64,000 bases of DNA from JAFGAV01 sp041479055 (lineage in GTDB: Bacteria > Acidobacteriota > Aminicenantia > Aminicenantales > JAFGAV01): contig OY969762.1 in NCBI GenBank assembly GCA_963702835.1, positions 558,001-622,000 of the forward strand. Reading direction: 5' to 3'. The notes below the pieces were generated by a model that was given only the letters and a program-made list of their open reading frames with translations, was not told where the DNA came from and made no database searches. Shown here piece after piece: positions 1 to 8,300 of this stretch. The position numbers were made by a program, and so were the translations under genes. Within the stretch, counting starts at the first letter, position 1. Every line of letters starts with the position of its first letter.

Positions 1-994
1 CCTCAGCCGGCAGACCCGACTGGATCCTCCTGAGGTCCTCGAGGACGGAGTGTATGGAGGGGTATCGGTTTCGGGGTTCCTTGGCCAGCATCTTATCTAG
101 GACCTGCTGGAGGGGCTCCGGTATCCCAGGGGTGAGATCCGCCAGGGGCCGCGGAGACTCTTTGAGGATGGCGCTGGCGGTGGTAAAGCCCGTTTCTCCC
201 TTGAATGGATGAATCCCGGTGAGCATTTCATAGAGAACCATGCCGAAGGAGAAGATGTCCGACCGCTGGTCAAGATCCTCGCCCCGCAATTGCTCGGGCG
301 ACATGTAGGCCGGCGTGCCGGGGGAGAGACCGTCCTTGGTGAGGGACGTTAAAACCTCTTCCCGCGCTCCCGGCTTTCCTGCCCGGCCGAGCGCCTTGGC
401 CAGGCCGAAGTCCATCACCTTGGCGTGGCCTTTCTCCATCAGCATGATATTGGCCGGTTTGATATCCCTGTGGATGAGACCCTTTTCGTGCGCGCTCTGC
501 AGCGCCTCGGCGGTTTCGAGGGCGACCTCGAGCGCTTGCCTCACCGGGATCCGCCCCTGCGCGATCCGGTCGCGCAGCGTCCGGCCTTCGACGTATTCCA
601 TAACGAAGAAGAGCCGCCCTTCGGCTTCGCCGACTTCGTGGATGCTGCAGACGTAAGGATGGTCCAAGGCGGCCGCCGCCTTGGCCTCGCGGACAAGGCG
701 CTCTCGGGCCTCGGGATCCCGATATTTCTCTTCGGGCAGAAGCTTGAGGGCAACCGTCCTGGCCAGGGCGATATCCTCAGCTAGAAATACCTCCCCCATG
801 CCGCCGCGGCCCAGCTCTCTCAGAATTTTATATTTCCCGGCGAAAAGGGTCCCGATAAGAGGGCTTTGGGCAGGGGACTGCAGAGTCTGCATTTGAAGGG
901 CGCCGGTTTTCGGCGAGGCCCCGAGCCCCGTTCCGCAAACGGCGCAAAAACGCGAGGTATCCGGATTGTCGGCCCGGCAATGAGGACATTTCAT
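1..994 (-). CDS. Zinc-ribbon serine/threonine protein kinase (C-terminus cut by window edge)
   Basis: Read on the minus strand from the ATG at 994, preceded by a GGAGGAGGGG ribosome site. The product opens with a zinc-ribbon (MKCPHCRADN, then CAVCG), followed by a linker and a Hanks-type kinase domain. Visible motifs are the glycine loop LGRGGMGEVF, the lysine in VALKLL, HRDIKPANIM (catalytic loop), DFGLAKA (metal binding) and GTPAYMSPEQL (activation segment). It phosphorylates Ser/Thr of unknown targets, probably in the cytoplasm; a C-terminal sensor or membrane domain, usual for this architecture, would lie outside the window. The zinc-ribbon plus kinase layout is common in Acidobacteria-like genomes. 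The stop is not in the window. Divergent from the hydrolase at 1330. Confidence 0.93.
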   Translation of the reverse strand, partial: MKCPHCRADNPDTSRFCAVCGTGLGASPKTGALQMQTLQSPAQSPLIGTLFAGKYKILRELGRGGMGEVFLAEDIALARTVALKLLPEEKYRDPEARERLVREAKAAAALDHPYVCSIHEVGEAEGRLFFVMEYVEGRTLRDRIAQGRIPVRQALEVALETAEALQSAHEKGLIHRDIKPANIMLMEKGHAKVMDFGLAKALGRAGKPGAREEVLTSLTKDGLSPGTPAYMSPEQLRGEDLDQRSDIFSFGMVLYEMLTGIHPFKGETGFTTASAILKESPRPLADLTPGIPEPLQQVLDKMLAKEPRNRYPSIHSVLEDLRRIQSGLPAE

Positions 995-1261
995 GATGAA
1001 ATGAACCCCTCCTCCAATGCCTCAAAGATAGCCCTTTCGCGGTCGGGTGTCAAACAGCCGGCCGCTCCGTTCCACCTCCCGGTCGGTCCCCGCGCGCTCG
1101 CTCAAAGCAGAACGACGGCCTGGGCCTGAGGGCGGCACGGGCGCCAAAGGGGGAATCATTTCTATATAACTTTTTCTGGGTCAATCGTATCAAGGAGCTT
1201 CTAAGCATCGAGTGGGCCGATGCGCATGAATAGTGCGCCTGAATCGCCGAACCCTCTTTTA

Positions 1262-1290
1262 TTGACGAGCGTCAATCCCTATGGTATGAA
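1262..1290 (+). promoter_or_regulatory. Sigma-70-like promoter with palindrome over the -35 box
   Basis: TTGACG (1262-1267), a 17-bp spacer and TATGAA (1285-1290) lie upstream of the hydrolase at 1330. The -35 box is one arm of a perfect palindrome, TTGACGAGCGTCAA (1262-1275), which could be a repressor operator. The rest of the 335-bp gap to the divergent kinase shows no gene. Confidence 0.45.
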
Positions 1291-1329
1291 ATCCCTGAGG
1301 TCGAGGAGAGTTCAAGGACGTATACCGGC

Positions 1330-2163
1330 GTGCACGCAGAAAGAGAAAACCTTGTCCTGGTCAATTCCTTTTACACCAACAGCGTCCTGCTCCGGGGGCT
1401 GATCGATTTCCTGGGCGACCACGTCAACGTTTATTTCATCGACCTGCCCGGGTTCGCCCTGCAGGCCCCGCCCCTGGTTGAGATCAGCCTGGACAGTTTT
1501 GCCCGGTATGTGGCTGAAAGAATCAAGGCCCTTGATCTCAATCATTATATTCTGAGCGGTATCTCCTTCGGCTACACGGTCGTCTGCCGCCTGCCCCACG
1601 ATACGCGGTGCAAGGGAGTGGTGGCCATTTTCCCTTTTTTGGGCAAAGATTCACTGAAGTTGAAGTGGAGGAATAGATTATTCTACATCCTGGCCGTCAA
1701 TTTTTTCGCCGCTTCTCGCTTGTCGGCCAGAGTGTGGAAGACACGGCTGCTCAGGAAGTTCGCCTTCTGGTACAGTTCCTATCCGCCGGAGCGCGTCCAG
1801 GTCATCCTGGACCATATGGACGGCCGGACCTTTTTCGAGACGGGGAGGATCATCTTTCGCCGCATGGCCGACCTTCCCTTCCAGGACCGGCCCCATGTCC
1901 TCATCCTCAACCCGGAGGACACCACCATCCGCTATGAGTATGCCTTGAGGGCTTTTTCTGACAAGGTGAAGGAATTATGCGTCCTTCACATTGATATGGA
2001 CCATTATCCGGTCAACCCCACCAAGGAATATTTCCAGGAGCGGTTCCAGGCGGAGAACGTGAAGCGCATCAGCGATTTCTTCAACCAGGACGGCCGGCCG
2101 AGGCCAAGACTGGATTCCAGCCGGCCGGCCAGGAAAGCCGTTTCGATGGGAGACAGGCTGTGA
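1330..2163 (+). CDS. Alpha/beta-hydrolase fold protein
   Basis: A 277-residue protein starting at GTG, with AAGGA about 11 bases upstream. The nucleophile elbow GISFGY (G-x-S-x-G) follows a predicted strand at roughly residues 76-81, and a late histidine (MDHYP, near residue 226) could complete the triad. The N-terminal VLVNSFYTNSVLLRG and DLPGF match the first strand/oxyanion loop and the strand after it. No signal peptide or membrane segment is obvious, so it is probably a cytoplasmic hydrolase or esterase of unknown substrate. Its stop overlaps the next start (GTGA at 2160), implying translational coupling with the secreted protein downstream. Confidence 0.72.
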   Translation: MHAERENLVLVNSFYTNSVLLRGLIDFLGDHVNVYFIDLPGFALQAPPLVEISLDSFARYVAERIKALDLNHYILSGISFGYTVVCRLPHDTRCKGVVAIFPFLGKDSLKLKWRNRLFYILAVNFFAASRLSARVWKTRLLRKFAFWYSSYPPERVQVILDHMDGRTFFETGRIIFRRMADLPFQDRPHVLILNPEDTTIRYEYALRAFSDKVKELCVLHIDMDHYPVNPTKEYFQERFQAENVKRISDFFNQDGRPRPRLDSSRPARKAVSMGDRL

Positions 2164-3139
2164 AACGAATTTTTTTCTTTTTGGCCGCAGTTGTTTTTGT
2201 CGGGACGGCCGGCTGGGCCAACCTCAGAGCTCCCAAGCGGGTGGACGGTTTCCTGAGCGGAAGTTTGAAGAGCGTTCCTCTGGCCGAGGCCATAGCCCTG
2301 CGGGGGGAAGAGCTGCGAGTCGTCTTCCCGGATTTCCAGGACAAGCTTTCTGAAATCACGGGGACCGTGGAGATCTCGGTTCGCTATGAGATCGACAATG
2401 TCGCCTCGGGCCCGGTCGCCCTCCCCGTCCGGTTCCTGGCCGTCGATATCCGCGACCTTGCGGCCCGGCTGAACGGCGAGGCGGTCCCGGCCGAGCTGGC
2501 CGCCGACCCCGCCGAAAAAACGGAATGCCTGGTCAAGCTGGCCCAGCACCGGTCGGTATTCACTCCGGAACTCTACCGGGGATTCCTCTCCGAGCTCAGG
2601 AAATGGGCCGGGCTGAGAGATGTTCCCGACAACGAATGGCTGTCGGGGCTGGAAAAGACGGGATCCTGGGGGGGTTGAAGTTCGCGGACCTCTATCCCTG
2701 GGCCGTTCGGGGCGCCAAGGAGGAGGCCGATTTCCGGGCGACCAAGCTCGGGCTCAGGCTCAAACCGGGCCGGAACACTCTGGAGATTCTCTATCGTCAG
2801 CGAATGTTTGTGGAGGAGAAAGGCTACGGATATTTTTCGAGCTGGCCGGCAAAAGGGTTCAGCGGGGTTGATTATCTTCTGTATCCGGCGGCCTCCTGGC
2901 CGCTGGCCAAGGATTTCCAGATTTTCATCCGGGTCGAGGTTCCGGACTACCACCACAAAATATTGTTTGGAACATCCTGGCACAAAGCTCATATCCGCTG
3001 CAACCCGGCGCTCAAAGATGCCCCGACGGACAAAAAGCACCTGCGCGTCCTGGAGGGTCATTGCGCCGGAATTCCAACCGATATCCTGACCGTCCTTATC
3101 TGGTTCGACGAGAAGGCTTTCCGGTATCTGTCTCCATAG
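2160..3139 (+). pseudogene. Secreted protein of unknown function, split by a frameshift at a G7 run
   Basis: Starts at a GTG overlapping the upstream stop. Residues 1-20 (MKRIFFFLAAVVFVGTAGWA) form a signal peptide. Frame 1 runs to a TGA at 2676-2678; the protein then continues in the -1 frame (LKFADLYPWAVRGAKEEADF) to 3139. The switch lies on GGGGGGG at about 2667-2674, where one more G would join the halves into a ~326-residue protein. The in-frame heptamer G-GGG-GGT also fits a -1 slippery site, so programmed slippage is possible. I recognise no family; beta-rich, probably periplasmic or outer-membrane associated. Confidence 0.7.
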
Positions 3140-3195
3140 AGCCAAGCGGCGGCCCGGGTGAAGGCCGAGTCAAAATTCGTTCGAGGAGGCAAGGA

Positions 3196-3672
3196 ATGGC
3201 CAAAGTTCTGGTGTGCTACTACTCGCGGACGGGCAACACGGAGAAGATGGCCCGGGCGATCGCCGAGGTGATAAAGAAGGAAGGCCTGGAGGTCGCCCTC
3301 AAACGAGTCGAGGACACAGCCGCCTCCGAGCTCCTGGACTACCAGGGTCTCATCATCGGCTCGCCCACTTACTACGGGACCATGTCCTGGCAGGTCAAGA
3401 AGCTTCTGGATGAGAGCGTCAAGTTCCACGCCAAGCTCAAGGGCCGGGTGGGCGGCGCCTTCACCTCTTCGGGCAACCTGGCCGGCGGCAACGAGACCAC
3501 GGTCCTGGATATCCTCAAAGCCCTGATGATCCACGGCATGGTCATCCAGGGCGAGGAGAGGGGAGACCACTACGGACCGGTGGCCGTGGGTAAGCCGGAC
3601 GCCCGCGCCCTCAAGAGCTGCGAGAGCTACGGACGTCGGCTGACGGTCTTGATCAAGAAGCTGTTCCCCTAA
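3196..3672 (+). CDS. Flavodoxin-family protein
   Basis: 158 residues; the ATG at 3196 is preceded by GAGGAGGCAAGG. The N-terminus MAKVLVCYYSRTGNTEKMA is the FMN phosphate-binding loop (S-R-T-G-N-T) typical of flavodoxin/NAD(P)H:quinone oxidoreductase (WrbA-like) folds. The aromatic motif GSPTYYGTMSWQVK near residues 57-70 and GNLAGGNETT near 97-106 match the flavin-ring contact loops. Likely a soluble FMN protein for one- or two-electron transfer. It stands alone, convergent with trpB2, with only 16 bp between the stops. Confidence 0.88.
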   Translation: MAKVLVCYYSRTGNTEKMARAIAEVIKKEGLEVALKRVEDTAASELLDYQGLIIGSPTYYGTMSWQVKKLLDESVKFHAKLKGRVGGAFTSSGNLAGGNETTVLDILKALMIHGMVIQGEERGDHYGPVAVGKPDARALKSCESYGRRLTVLIKKLFP

Positions 3673-3688
3673 GGCGAAGGCGTGCTAT

Positions 3689-4978
3689 TCACTCCTTGGC
3701 GGCATAGGCGTTGATGTCCAGAAACCCGTGGCCGGACAGGTTGAACAGAATGGTGCGTTCCGCTTTTTCCTGCTTGGCCCGCTGCGCCTCCTCGACGACG
3801 GCAACCACGGCGTGAGCGGACTCGGGCGCCGGCAGCACGCCCTCAGTTTTGAAAAAGAGCCGGGCCGCCTCAAAGGCCTGCTTCTGTTCGTAGGCCCGGG
3901 GCTCGACGATGCTCATCTTGACCAGATGGCTCACTAGCGGGGCCATGCCGTGATAGCGCAGCCCTCCGGCATGGATGGGCGGGGGCACGAAGTCCTTGCC
4001 CAGGGTGTACATGAAAAGGAGCGGGGTCAGGCCGGCACTGTCGCCGTGATCGTAGCGCAGCTTTCCCTCGGTGAGCGAGGGGCAGGCCTTGGGCTCGCAG
4101 GCGATGAAGCGGAAGCCGTCCTTGTTTTTTTTATCCTCGAAATTACGCCGGACAAAGGGGAAGGCCAGGCCGGCGAAATTCGAGCCCCCGCCGACACAGC
4201 CGATGATGACGTCGGGCCGGACGCCCAGGCCGTTGAGCTGCTTCTCCGTTTCAAGCCCGATAACGGTCTGATGCAGGAGCACGGCATCCAGGACCGAGCC
4301 GAGCGAATACTTGACGTTTTGGCCCGAGACGGCCGCTTCCACTGCTTCCGAAATGGCGATGCCCAGGCTGCCCGGATGCTGGGGGTCGGTTTCGTAATAT
4401 TTCCGGCCGGAGGCGGTGGCCTGGCTGGGGCTCTCCAGGACCTCGGCCCCGAACATTTCCATCAACACCCGGCGGCCCGGTTTCTGGCGAAAGCTGACCC
4501 GGACCATGAAAACTTTGACCTTGACGCCGAACATCGACCCGGCATGGGCCAGGGCGCTGCCCCATTGTCCGGCTCCCGTCTCCGTGCATAGGGCGGAGAC
4601 GCCCTCTCCGGCGGCCAGGTAGGCCTGCATCAGGGCCGTATTGCTCTTGTGGCTGCCGCAGGGCCCGACGCCCTCATACTTATAAAAGATGTGGGCCGGC
4701 GTCCCCAGCTCTTTCTTCAGGCCGGAGGCATAGACCAGGGGCGTGGGCCGGTACTGGGTGTAAGCCTCCAGGACCGGCCCGGGAATGGGAATGAACCTTT
4801 CCATCGTCGCCTCCTGGGCGATAAAGCCCTTGGGGAAGACGGGGGCCAGGTCCTCGGGTCCGAGCGGCTTCTTGGTGCCCGGATGGAGGGCCGGCTTGGG
4901 GAGCTCGGGCAGGTCGGCCTTGAGGTTGTAAAAGGATGTCGGAATAAGATCTTGATGTCTTGAGGAAAAGCGCTGCAT
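3689..4978 (-). CDS. trpB: Tryptophan synthase beta chain, TrpB2 type
   Basis: 429 residues, within the 420-450 usual for TrpB2 and longer than TrpB1. PLP enzyme condensing indole with serine. The Schiff-base lysine is in GPCGSHKSNTAL (near residues 105-116), the catalytic Glu in CTETGAGQWGSALA, and the PLP-phosphate glycine loop in VGGGSNFAGLAF. The N-terminal extension preceding TRPTPLV-like PTPLVYASGL is the TrpB2 hallmark. ATG at 4978 follows AAGGAGGTTTGTC. No trpA or other trp gene is nearby, as is common for TrpB2, which often acts as an indole-salvage enzyme. It has its own promoter and a ~170-nt leader. Confidence 0.95.
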   Translation of the reverse strand: MQRFSSRHQDLIPTSFYNLKADLPELPKPALHPGTKKPLGPEDLAPVFPKGFIAQEATMERFIPIPGPVLEAYTQYRPTPLVYASGLKKELGTPAHIFYKYEGVGPCGSHKSNTALMQAYLAAGEGVSALCTETGAGQWGSALAHAGSMFGVKVKVFMVRVSFRQKPGRRVLMEMFGAEVLESPSQATASGRKYYETDPQHPGSLGIAISEAVEAAVSGQNVKYSLGSVLDAVLLHQTVIGLETEKQLNGLGVRPDVIIGCVGGGSNFAGLAFPFVRRNFEDKKNKDGFRFIACEPKACPSLTEGKLRYDHGDSAGLTPLLFMYTLGKDFVPPPIHAGGLRYHGMAPLVSHLVKMSIVEPRAYEQKQAFEAARLFFKTEGVLPAPESAHAVVAVVEEAQRAKQEKAERTILFNLSGHGFLDINAYAAKE

Positions 4979-5139
4979 GACAAACCTCCTTCGAAAAATG
5001 GTTCTTGGGAAAAATTGGCTCTTGGGAAAAATAGCAGACGGGGACGGACTACAGGGCGGGGGAACCCGCCCAGCACCCGCGAAGGAGGCAGGAAAGATCC
5101 CGATGAATGGCTTGTCCTTCCTGTGTCAACATGGGTCGT

Positions 5140-5168
5140 ATCCTAATCGCATCCATAGAAAAAGTCAA
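5140..5168 (-). promoter_or_regulatory. Promoter for trpB2
   Basis: On the minus strand TTGACT, a 17-bp spacer and TAGGAT sit about 170 bp upstream of the trpB2 ATG. The leader between carries a 7-bp GC hairpin (arms GGGCGGG/CCCGCCC, about 5053-5071) and two tandem copies of ATTTTTCCCAAGA close to the ribosome site. No T-box specifier structure was recognised. Confidence 0.6.
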
Positions 5169-5190
5169 GACGAATAGCACCTTCCACCGC

Positions 5191-5383
5191 GTGATACATG
5201 GGGAGGGGTGGCACGGCGGAGGGGCTCCCCACCCGCGCGCAGCTTGGCATAGCCGGAAACACCTATGAATTTTCTTTATTCTCTTTATCCCCCTCTAGCC
5301 CTCCTTGGTGAAACAAGAGGGGCAAAGGTTGGTGTCTCCGGAAACGTCGGCCGTGACAGGACCCCTCCTCTTCTTGAATGCCG
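5191..5383 (-). repeat. Dispersed intergenic repeat, copy 1 (inverted)
   Basis: Both ends match, in reverse orientation, the ends of the 245-bp repeat at 26533-26777. The 5191 end (GTGATACATGGGGAGGGG) is the complement of that copy's right end, and 5351-5383 is the complement of its left end with one mismatch in 33. The interior is shorter and diverged. The ends resemble each other as imperfect inverted repeats, so this looks like a non-autonomous MITE-like element. Confidence 0.7.
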
Positions 5384-5508
5384 AATCACATGGATGGAGG
5401 TGCTATCGGCCAGATGTACCGCTTGGCAATTGAGTCCGGTTGTGATAAAAATATTCTCACTGATTGCCTAACGCGTGAGAGTTTCTCGCGGCAGGGAAGG
5501 AGCCGGAT

Positions 5509-6165
5509 ATGAAGAGAACGGAGAGAAAGCATCTCAAGGAAGACGAGTTCGCCTCGGGGCTTCAGCAGTTCTTTAATTTCTTCACCCATAACAAGAACAT
5601 TTTCTTTATCGCCCTGGGCCTGGTAGCCCTTGGAGTTCTAATCTTCCTGGGTGTCCGTTTTCTCCAAGGCCAGGGCCTGGACAAGCAGGGCCAGGTCGAG
5701 GCCCGAATCCTCGAGCTTTACAGCGGGTTGGATAAGCAACCCGGCAATGCGGCCAAGCTGGAGGAGATAGCTTCCCGGGGCCAGTCCGGCCGTATGGCCT
5801 TTTTGTTGCTGGGCGACTATTGGGTCAGCCAGGGTAATCCGGAGAAGGCCGAGGCTTTGTTGGCCAAGGTCAAAGATAACCCGAAGGATCTGGTTTATTA
5901 TCAGGCCCAGGACCTGTTGGGACAGATCTACTTCCAGCGCAAGGACTACGATAAAGCCATTGAAATATACAAAGCCATCCAGGCCGATGAGCCCAAGGAC
6001 TACCCGCTGGACGAGGTGATTTTCCGCCAGGCCGAAGCGCTGGAGAAAAAGGGGCAGAAGACCGAGGCCCTGACGCTTTACAAGAAGGTCCAGGACGAAT
6101 ATATGGAGGGGGCCTTCGCCTACCAGGCCGCCCAAAAAGTCCGGCAGCTGGAAAGCAAGTCCTAG
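5509..6165 (+). CDS. Membrane-anchored TPR protein (YfgM-like)
   Basis: 218 residues. A cytoplasmic N-terminus rich in charged residues, one membrane helix (about 30-52, NIFFIALGLVALGVLIFLGV) and a C-terminal helical-repeat domain. TPR-like units are visible at LLGDYWVSQGNPEKAEALL, LGQIYFQRKDYDKAIEIYK and QAEALEKKGQKTEALTLYK. Length and layout match the YfgM/TPR_21 family, which in E. coli associates with the Sec translocon and periplasmic chaperones; that role is inferred here. GGAAGGAG precedes the ATG. A single-gene unit between repeats. Confidence 0.8.
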   Translation: MKRTERKHLKEDEFASGLQQFFNFFTHNKNIFFIALGLVALGVLIFLGVRFLQGQGLDKQGQVEARILELYSGLDKQPGNAAKLEEIASRGQSGRMAFLLLGDYWVSQGNPEKAEALLAKVKDNPKDLVYYQAQDLLGQIYFQRKDYDKAIEIYKAIQADEPKDYPLDEVIFRQAEALEKKGQKTEALTLYKKVQDEYMEGAFAYQAAQKVRQLESKS

Positions 6166-6190
6166 GCTACATCTCCTTCGGTATGATCCA

Positions 6191-6235
6191 CACATTTAAG
6201 AAGAGGAGGGGGTTCCTGCACGGCGCATCCCCTAA
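6191..6235 (+). repeat. Dispersed intergenic repeat, partial copy
   Basis: Resembles the left end of the 26533-26777 repeat (ACATTTAAGAAGAGGAGGGG against ACATTCAAGAAGAGGAGGGG), followed by a shortened CCTGCACGG. Only the left ~45 bp remain, immediately upstream of the tRNA promoter. Confidence 0.5.
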
Positions 6236-6246
6236 TTTAGCTAGAT

Positions 6247-6275
6247 TTGACGGCTCTTTCTTCTTCAGGTATTAT
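6247..6275 (+). promoter_or_regulatory. Promoter of tRNA-Ala
   Basis: TTGACG (6247-6252), a 17-bp spacer and TATTAT (6270-6275). Predicted transcription start near 6282, 9 bp before the mature tRNA. It may also drive pyrB, which begins 20 bp after the tRNA. Confidence 0.7.
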
Positions 6276-6290
6276 GTCTCAGCCTCTGGT

Positions 6291-6366
6291 GGGGCTGTAG
6301 CTCAGCTGGGAGAGTGCTTGACTGGCAGTCAAGAGGTCGCCGGTTCGATCCCGGTCAGCTCCACCA
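6291..6366 (+). tRNA. tRNA-Ala (anticodon GGC)
   Basis: 76 nt with encoded CCA. The acceptor GGGGCTG pairs with CAGCTCC (one G-U). The D arm is GCTCAGCTGGGAGAGT, the anticodon arm CTTGA-CTGGCAG-TCAAG has a perfect 5-bp stem and GGC at 34-36, and the T arm contains GGTTCGATCC. All invariant positions are normal. Confidence 0.97.
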
Positions 6367-6385
6367 TATTAAAAAAGGAGGCCCC

Positions 6386-7366
6386 ATGCCCGCCAAATCC
6401 AAAAGACCCTACCTGCCCTTCGGCGACCTGCAGACGGCGCCCTGGTACGGCAAGAACATCCTGTCGGTCAAGCAGTTTAGCCGCACCGACCTGGAATACT
6501 GCTTCAGCGTAGCCCATGAGATGCGCATCATGGTCGAGCGGGTGGGCACCTTCGACCTGCTCAAGGGAAAAATCCTGGCCAACCTCTTCTACGAGCCTTC
6601 CACCCGGACCTCCTCGTCGTTCATGGCGGCCATGCAGCGGCTGGGCGGCGCGGTCATCCCCATCAGCGAGGTGCGGTATTCGTCCGTGGCCAAGGGCGAG
6701 AGCCTGCCCGATACGGTCCGGACGCTGGGCTGCTACGCCGATGTGATCGTCATCCGCCATCCCGAGGTCGGTTCGGCGGCGCTGGCGGCGCAGCACGCCC
6801 AGAAGCCGGTCATCAACGCCGGGGACGGCGTGGGCGAGCACCCCACCCAGGCCCTGCTCGACACCTTCACCATCCGGGAGGAGCTGGGCCGGCTCGACAA
6901 CATGACCGTGACCATGCTGGGCGACCTGAAATATGGCCGCACAGTGCACTCGCTGGCCCGCCTGCTTACCCAGTTCAACGGCATCAAACTGCACTATGTT
7001 TCCCCCGAAGCCCTGCGCATGCCCCAGGACGTCAAGGAGGAGGTGGCGGCCAAAGGCATCCTTCAGGCGGAGCACACCGGGCTCGACCGGGTGCTGTCCG
7101 AGACCGACGTGCTGTATGCCACCCGCGTTCAGAAAGAGCGCTTCACCGACTCCGCCGCCTACGACAAGGTCAAGGACGCTTTCGTCATCACCCCGGGTGT
7201 GATGAGGGCCGCCAAGAAAGAGATGATCGTCATGCATCCCTTGCCGCGCATCACCGAGATCTCTATGGAGTTCGACTCCGACCCGCGGGCCGCCTATTTC
7301 CGCCAGATGGAGTACGGCCTGTACGTCCGCATGGCGGTCCTGGCTATGGTGCTGGGCAAGGCCTAG
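6386..7366 (+). CDS. pyrB: Aspartate carbamoyltransferase catalytic chain
   Basis: 326 residues from the ATG at 6386, preceded by AAAAAAGGAGG; longer upstream readings run into the tRNA and are excluded. Condenses carbamoyl phosphate with aspartate in pyrimidine synthesis. The carbamoyl-phosphate motif FYEPSTRTSSSFMAAM is near residue 70, and the second-domain motif HPLPRITEI is followed by DPRAAYFRQMEYGLYVRMA, which separates it from ornithine carbamoyltransferase. STRT-S replaces the commoner STRTR-S. No pyrI follows. One base separates its stop from the thymidylate-synthase-like gene, so the two pyrimidine genes form an operon. Confidence 0.95.
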   Translation: MPAKSKRPYLPFGDLQTAPWYGKNILSVKQFSRTDLEYCFSVAHEMRIMVERVGTFDLLKGKILANLFYEPSTRTSSSFMAAMQRLGGAVIPISEVRYSSVAKGESLPDTVRTLGCYADVIVIRHPEVGSAALAAQHAQKPVINAGDGVGEHPTQALLDTFTIREELGRLDNMTVTMLGDLKYGRTVHSLARLLTQFNGIKLHYVSPEALRMPQDVKEEVAAKGILQAEHTGLDRVLSETDVLYATRVQKERFTDSAAYDKVKDAFVITPGVMRAAKKEMIVMHPLPRITEISMEFDSDPRAAYFRQMEYGLYVRMAVLAMVLGKA

Positions 7367-7367
7367 C

Positions 7368-8189
7368 ATGAACGGCAATATCCCGACCCTCTTTGTCCAG
7401 GGCCGGACCCTGCCCGAAGCCTGGGAGCGGGCCGTGCTCGAGTGCTGGAACAAGGGAGCGGCCGTCAAAACCGAGTATGACCGGCCCGACGACCCGCCCA
7501 GCAGGGACTGCACCATGATGTGGGTCGCCGAGGATCCATTTGCCGAGCCGCGCCTCCACCGGGCCTTTCCCGGCGGGCTGGAGGACCTGGAAGTTTATCG
7601 CCAGGAGGTCGTCGAGGGGATCCACGACCACTGGATCGCTCCCGAAGAAGGCAAATGGACCTACACTTATCATAAGCGCCTTTTCGCCTACGAGATCGAA
7701 GGGCAGAGCGTCGATCAAGTTGATTTTATCGTCAAGAAGCTGGCCCAGGCCGGCCATTCCCGCCGGGCCCAAGCCATAACCTGGAACGTTAAGCTTGACC
7801 CGCCGACCAATGACCCGCCCTGCCTGCAGAGGGTCTGGTGCCGCTTGCTGGAGGATGACCGCGGCGGACTGGTCCTGAACATGAACACGCATTGGCGCTC
7901 ACGGGACGCCTACAAGGCCGCTTTCATGAACGTCTTCGCCCTGACCGACCTGCAGAGAACGATCGCCGAGAGGATCGGGGCCGCTGTCCGCCAGCCCGTC
8001 CGGGTCGGCCGCTATGCAGACATCACCGACAGCTTCCATATCTACGGTTCGTACTTTAAAGAATTCCAGGGCTTCCTCAAGCTTGTGGAGAAACGCTCGT
8101 TTGAGGAAAGAACCTGGCCCAGCACCTACGCCGAGCCCATGTTCGCCGAGGCCCGGGAGAAACTGGAGCGGGAGAAACTGGGGAAATAG
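7368..8189 (+). CDS. Thymidylate synthase-like protein (archaeal/methanogen-type)
   Basis: 273 residues. The C-terminal half carries thymidylate-synthase-fold signatures: NDPPCLQRVWC with the candidate catalytic Cys152, HWRSRDAYKAAFMNVFALTDLQ (counterpart of the phosphate-binding Arg/Ser and dUMP-contact helix) and a late SFHIYG like the S-x-H-x-Y element. The N-terminal 110 residues differ from classical ThyA. Established family knowledge links this divergent group to dUMP or dCMP C5 methylation/hydroxymethylation, but the exact reaction and folate donor cannot be read from sequence. Coupled to pyrB, which supports a pyrimidine role. Confidence 0.7.
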   Translation: MNGNIPTLFVQGRTLPEAWERAVLECWNKGAAVKTEYDRPDDPPSRDCTMMWVAEDPFAEPRLHRAFPGGLEDLEVYRQEVVEGIHDHWIAPEEGKWTYTYHKRLFAYEIEGQSVDQVDFIVKKLAQAGHSRRAQAITWNVKLDPPTNDPPCLQRVWCRLLEDDRGGLVLNMNTHWRSRDAYKAAFMNVFALTDLQRTIAERIGAAVRQPVRVGRYADITDSFHIYGSYFKEFQGFLKLVEKRSFEERTWPSTYAEPMFAEAREKLEREKLGK

Positions 8190-8252
8190 CCCAAATCCTC
8201 ATAGCTGGATGTCCTGTCCTTTGAGTTGAGGCTTTACAGCGGGCGTTTTTGA

Positions 8253-8281
8253 TTGACAATTCCCTCCTCCTTAACTATATT
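8253..8281 (+). promoter_or_regulatory. Promoter of the DUF47-PiT operon
   Basis: Perfect TTGACA (8253-8258), a 17-bp spacer and TATATT (8276-8281); the inferred start is near 8288, giving a leader of about 13 nt before the ATG at 8301. No Pho-box repeat was recognised. Confidence 0.75.
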
Positions 8282-8300
8282 TGCGCCGAGGATACGCAGA

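Noticed and set aside
6329..7516. 395-codon minus-strand ORF opposite pyrB
   Set aside because: It runs across the tRNA-Ala gene and pyrB and has no family signature; a shadow frame.
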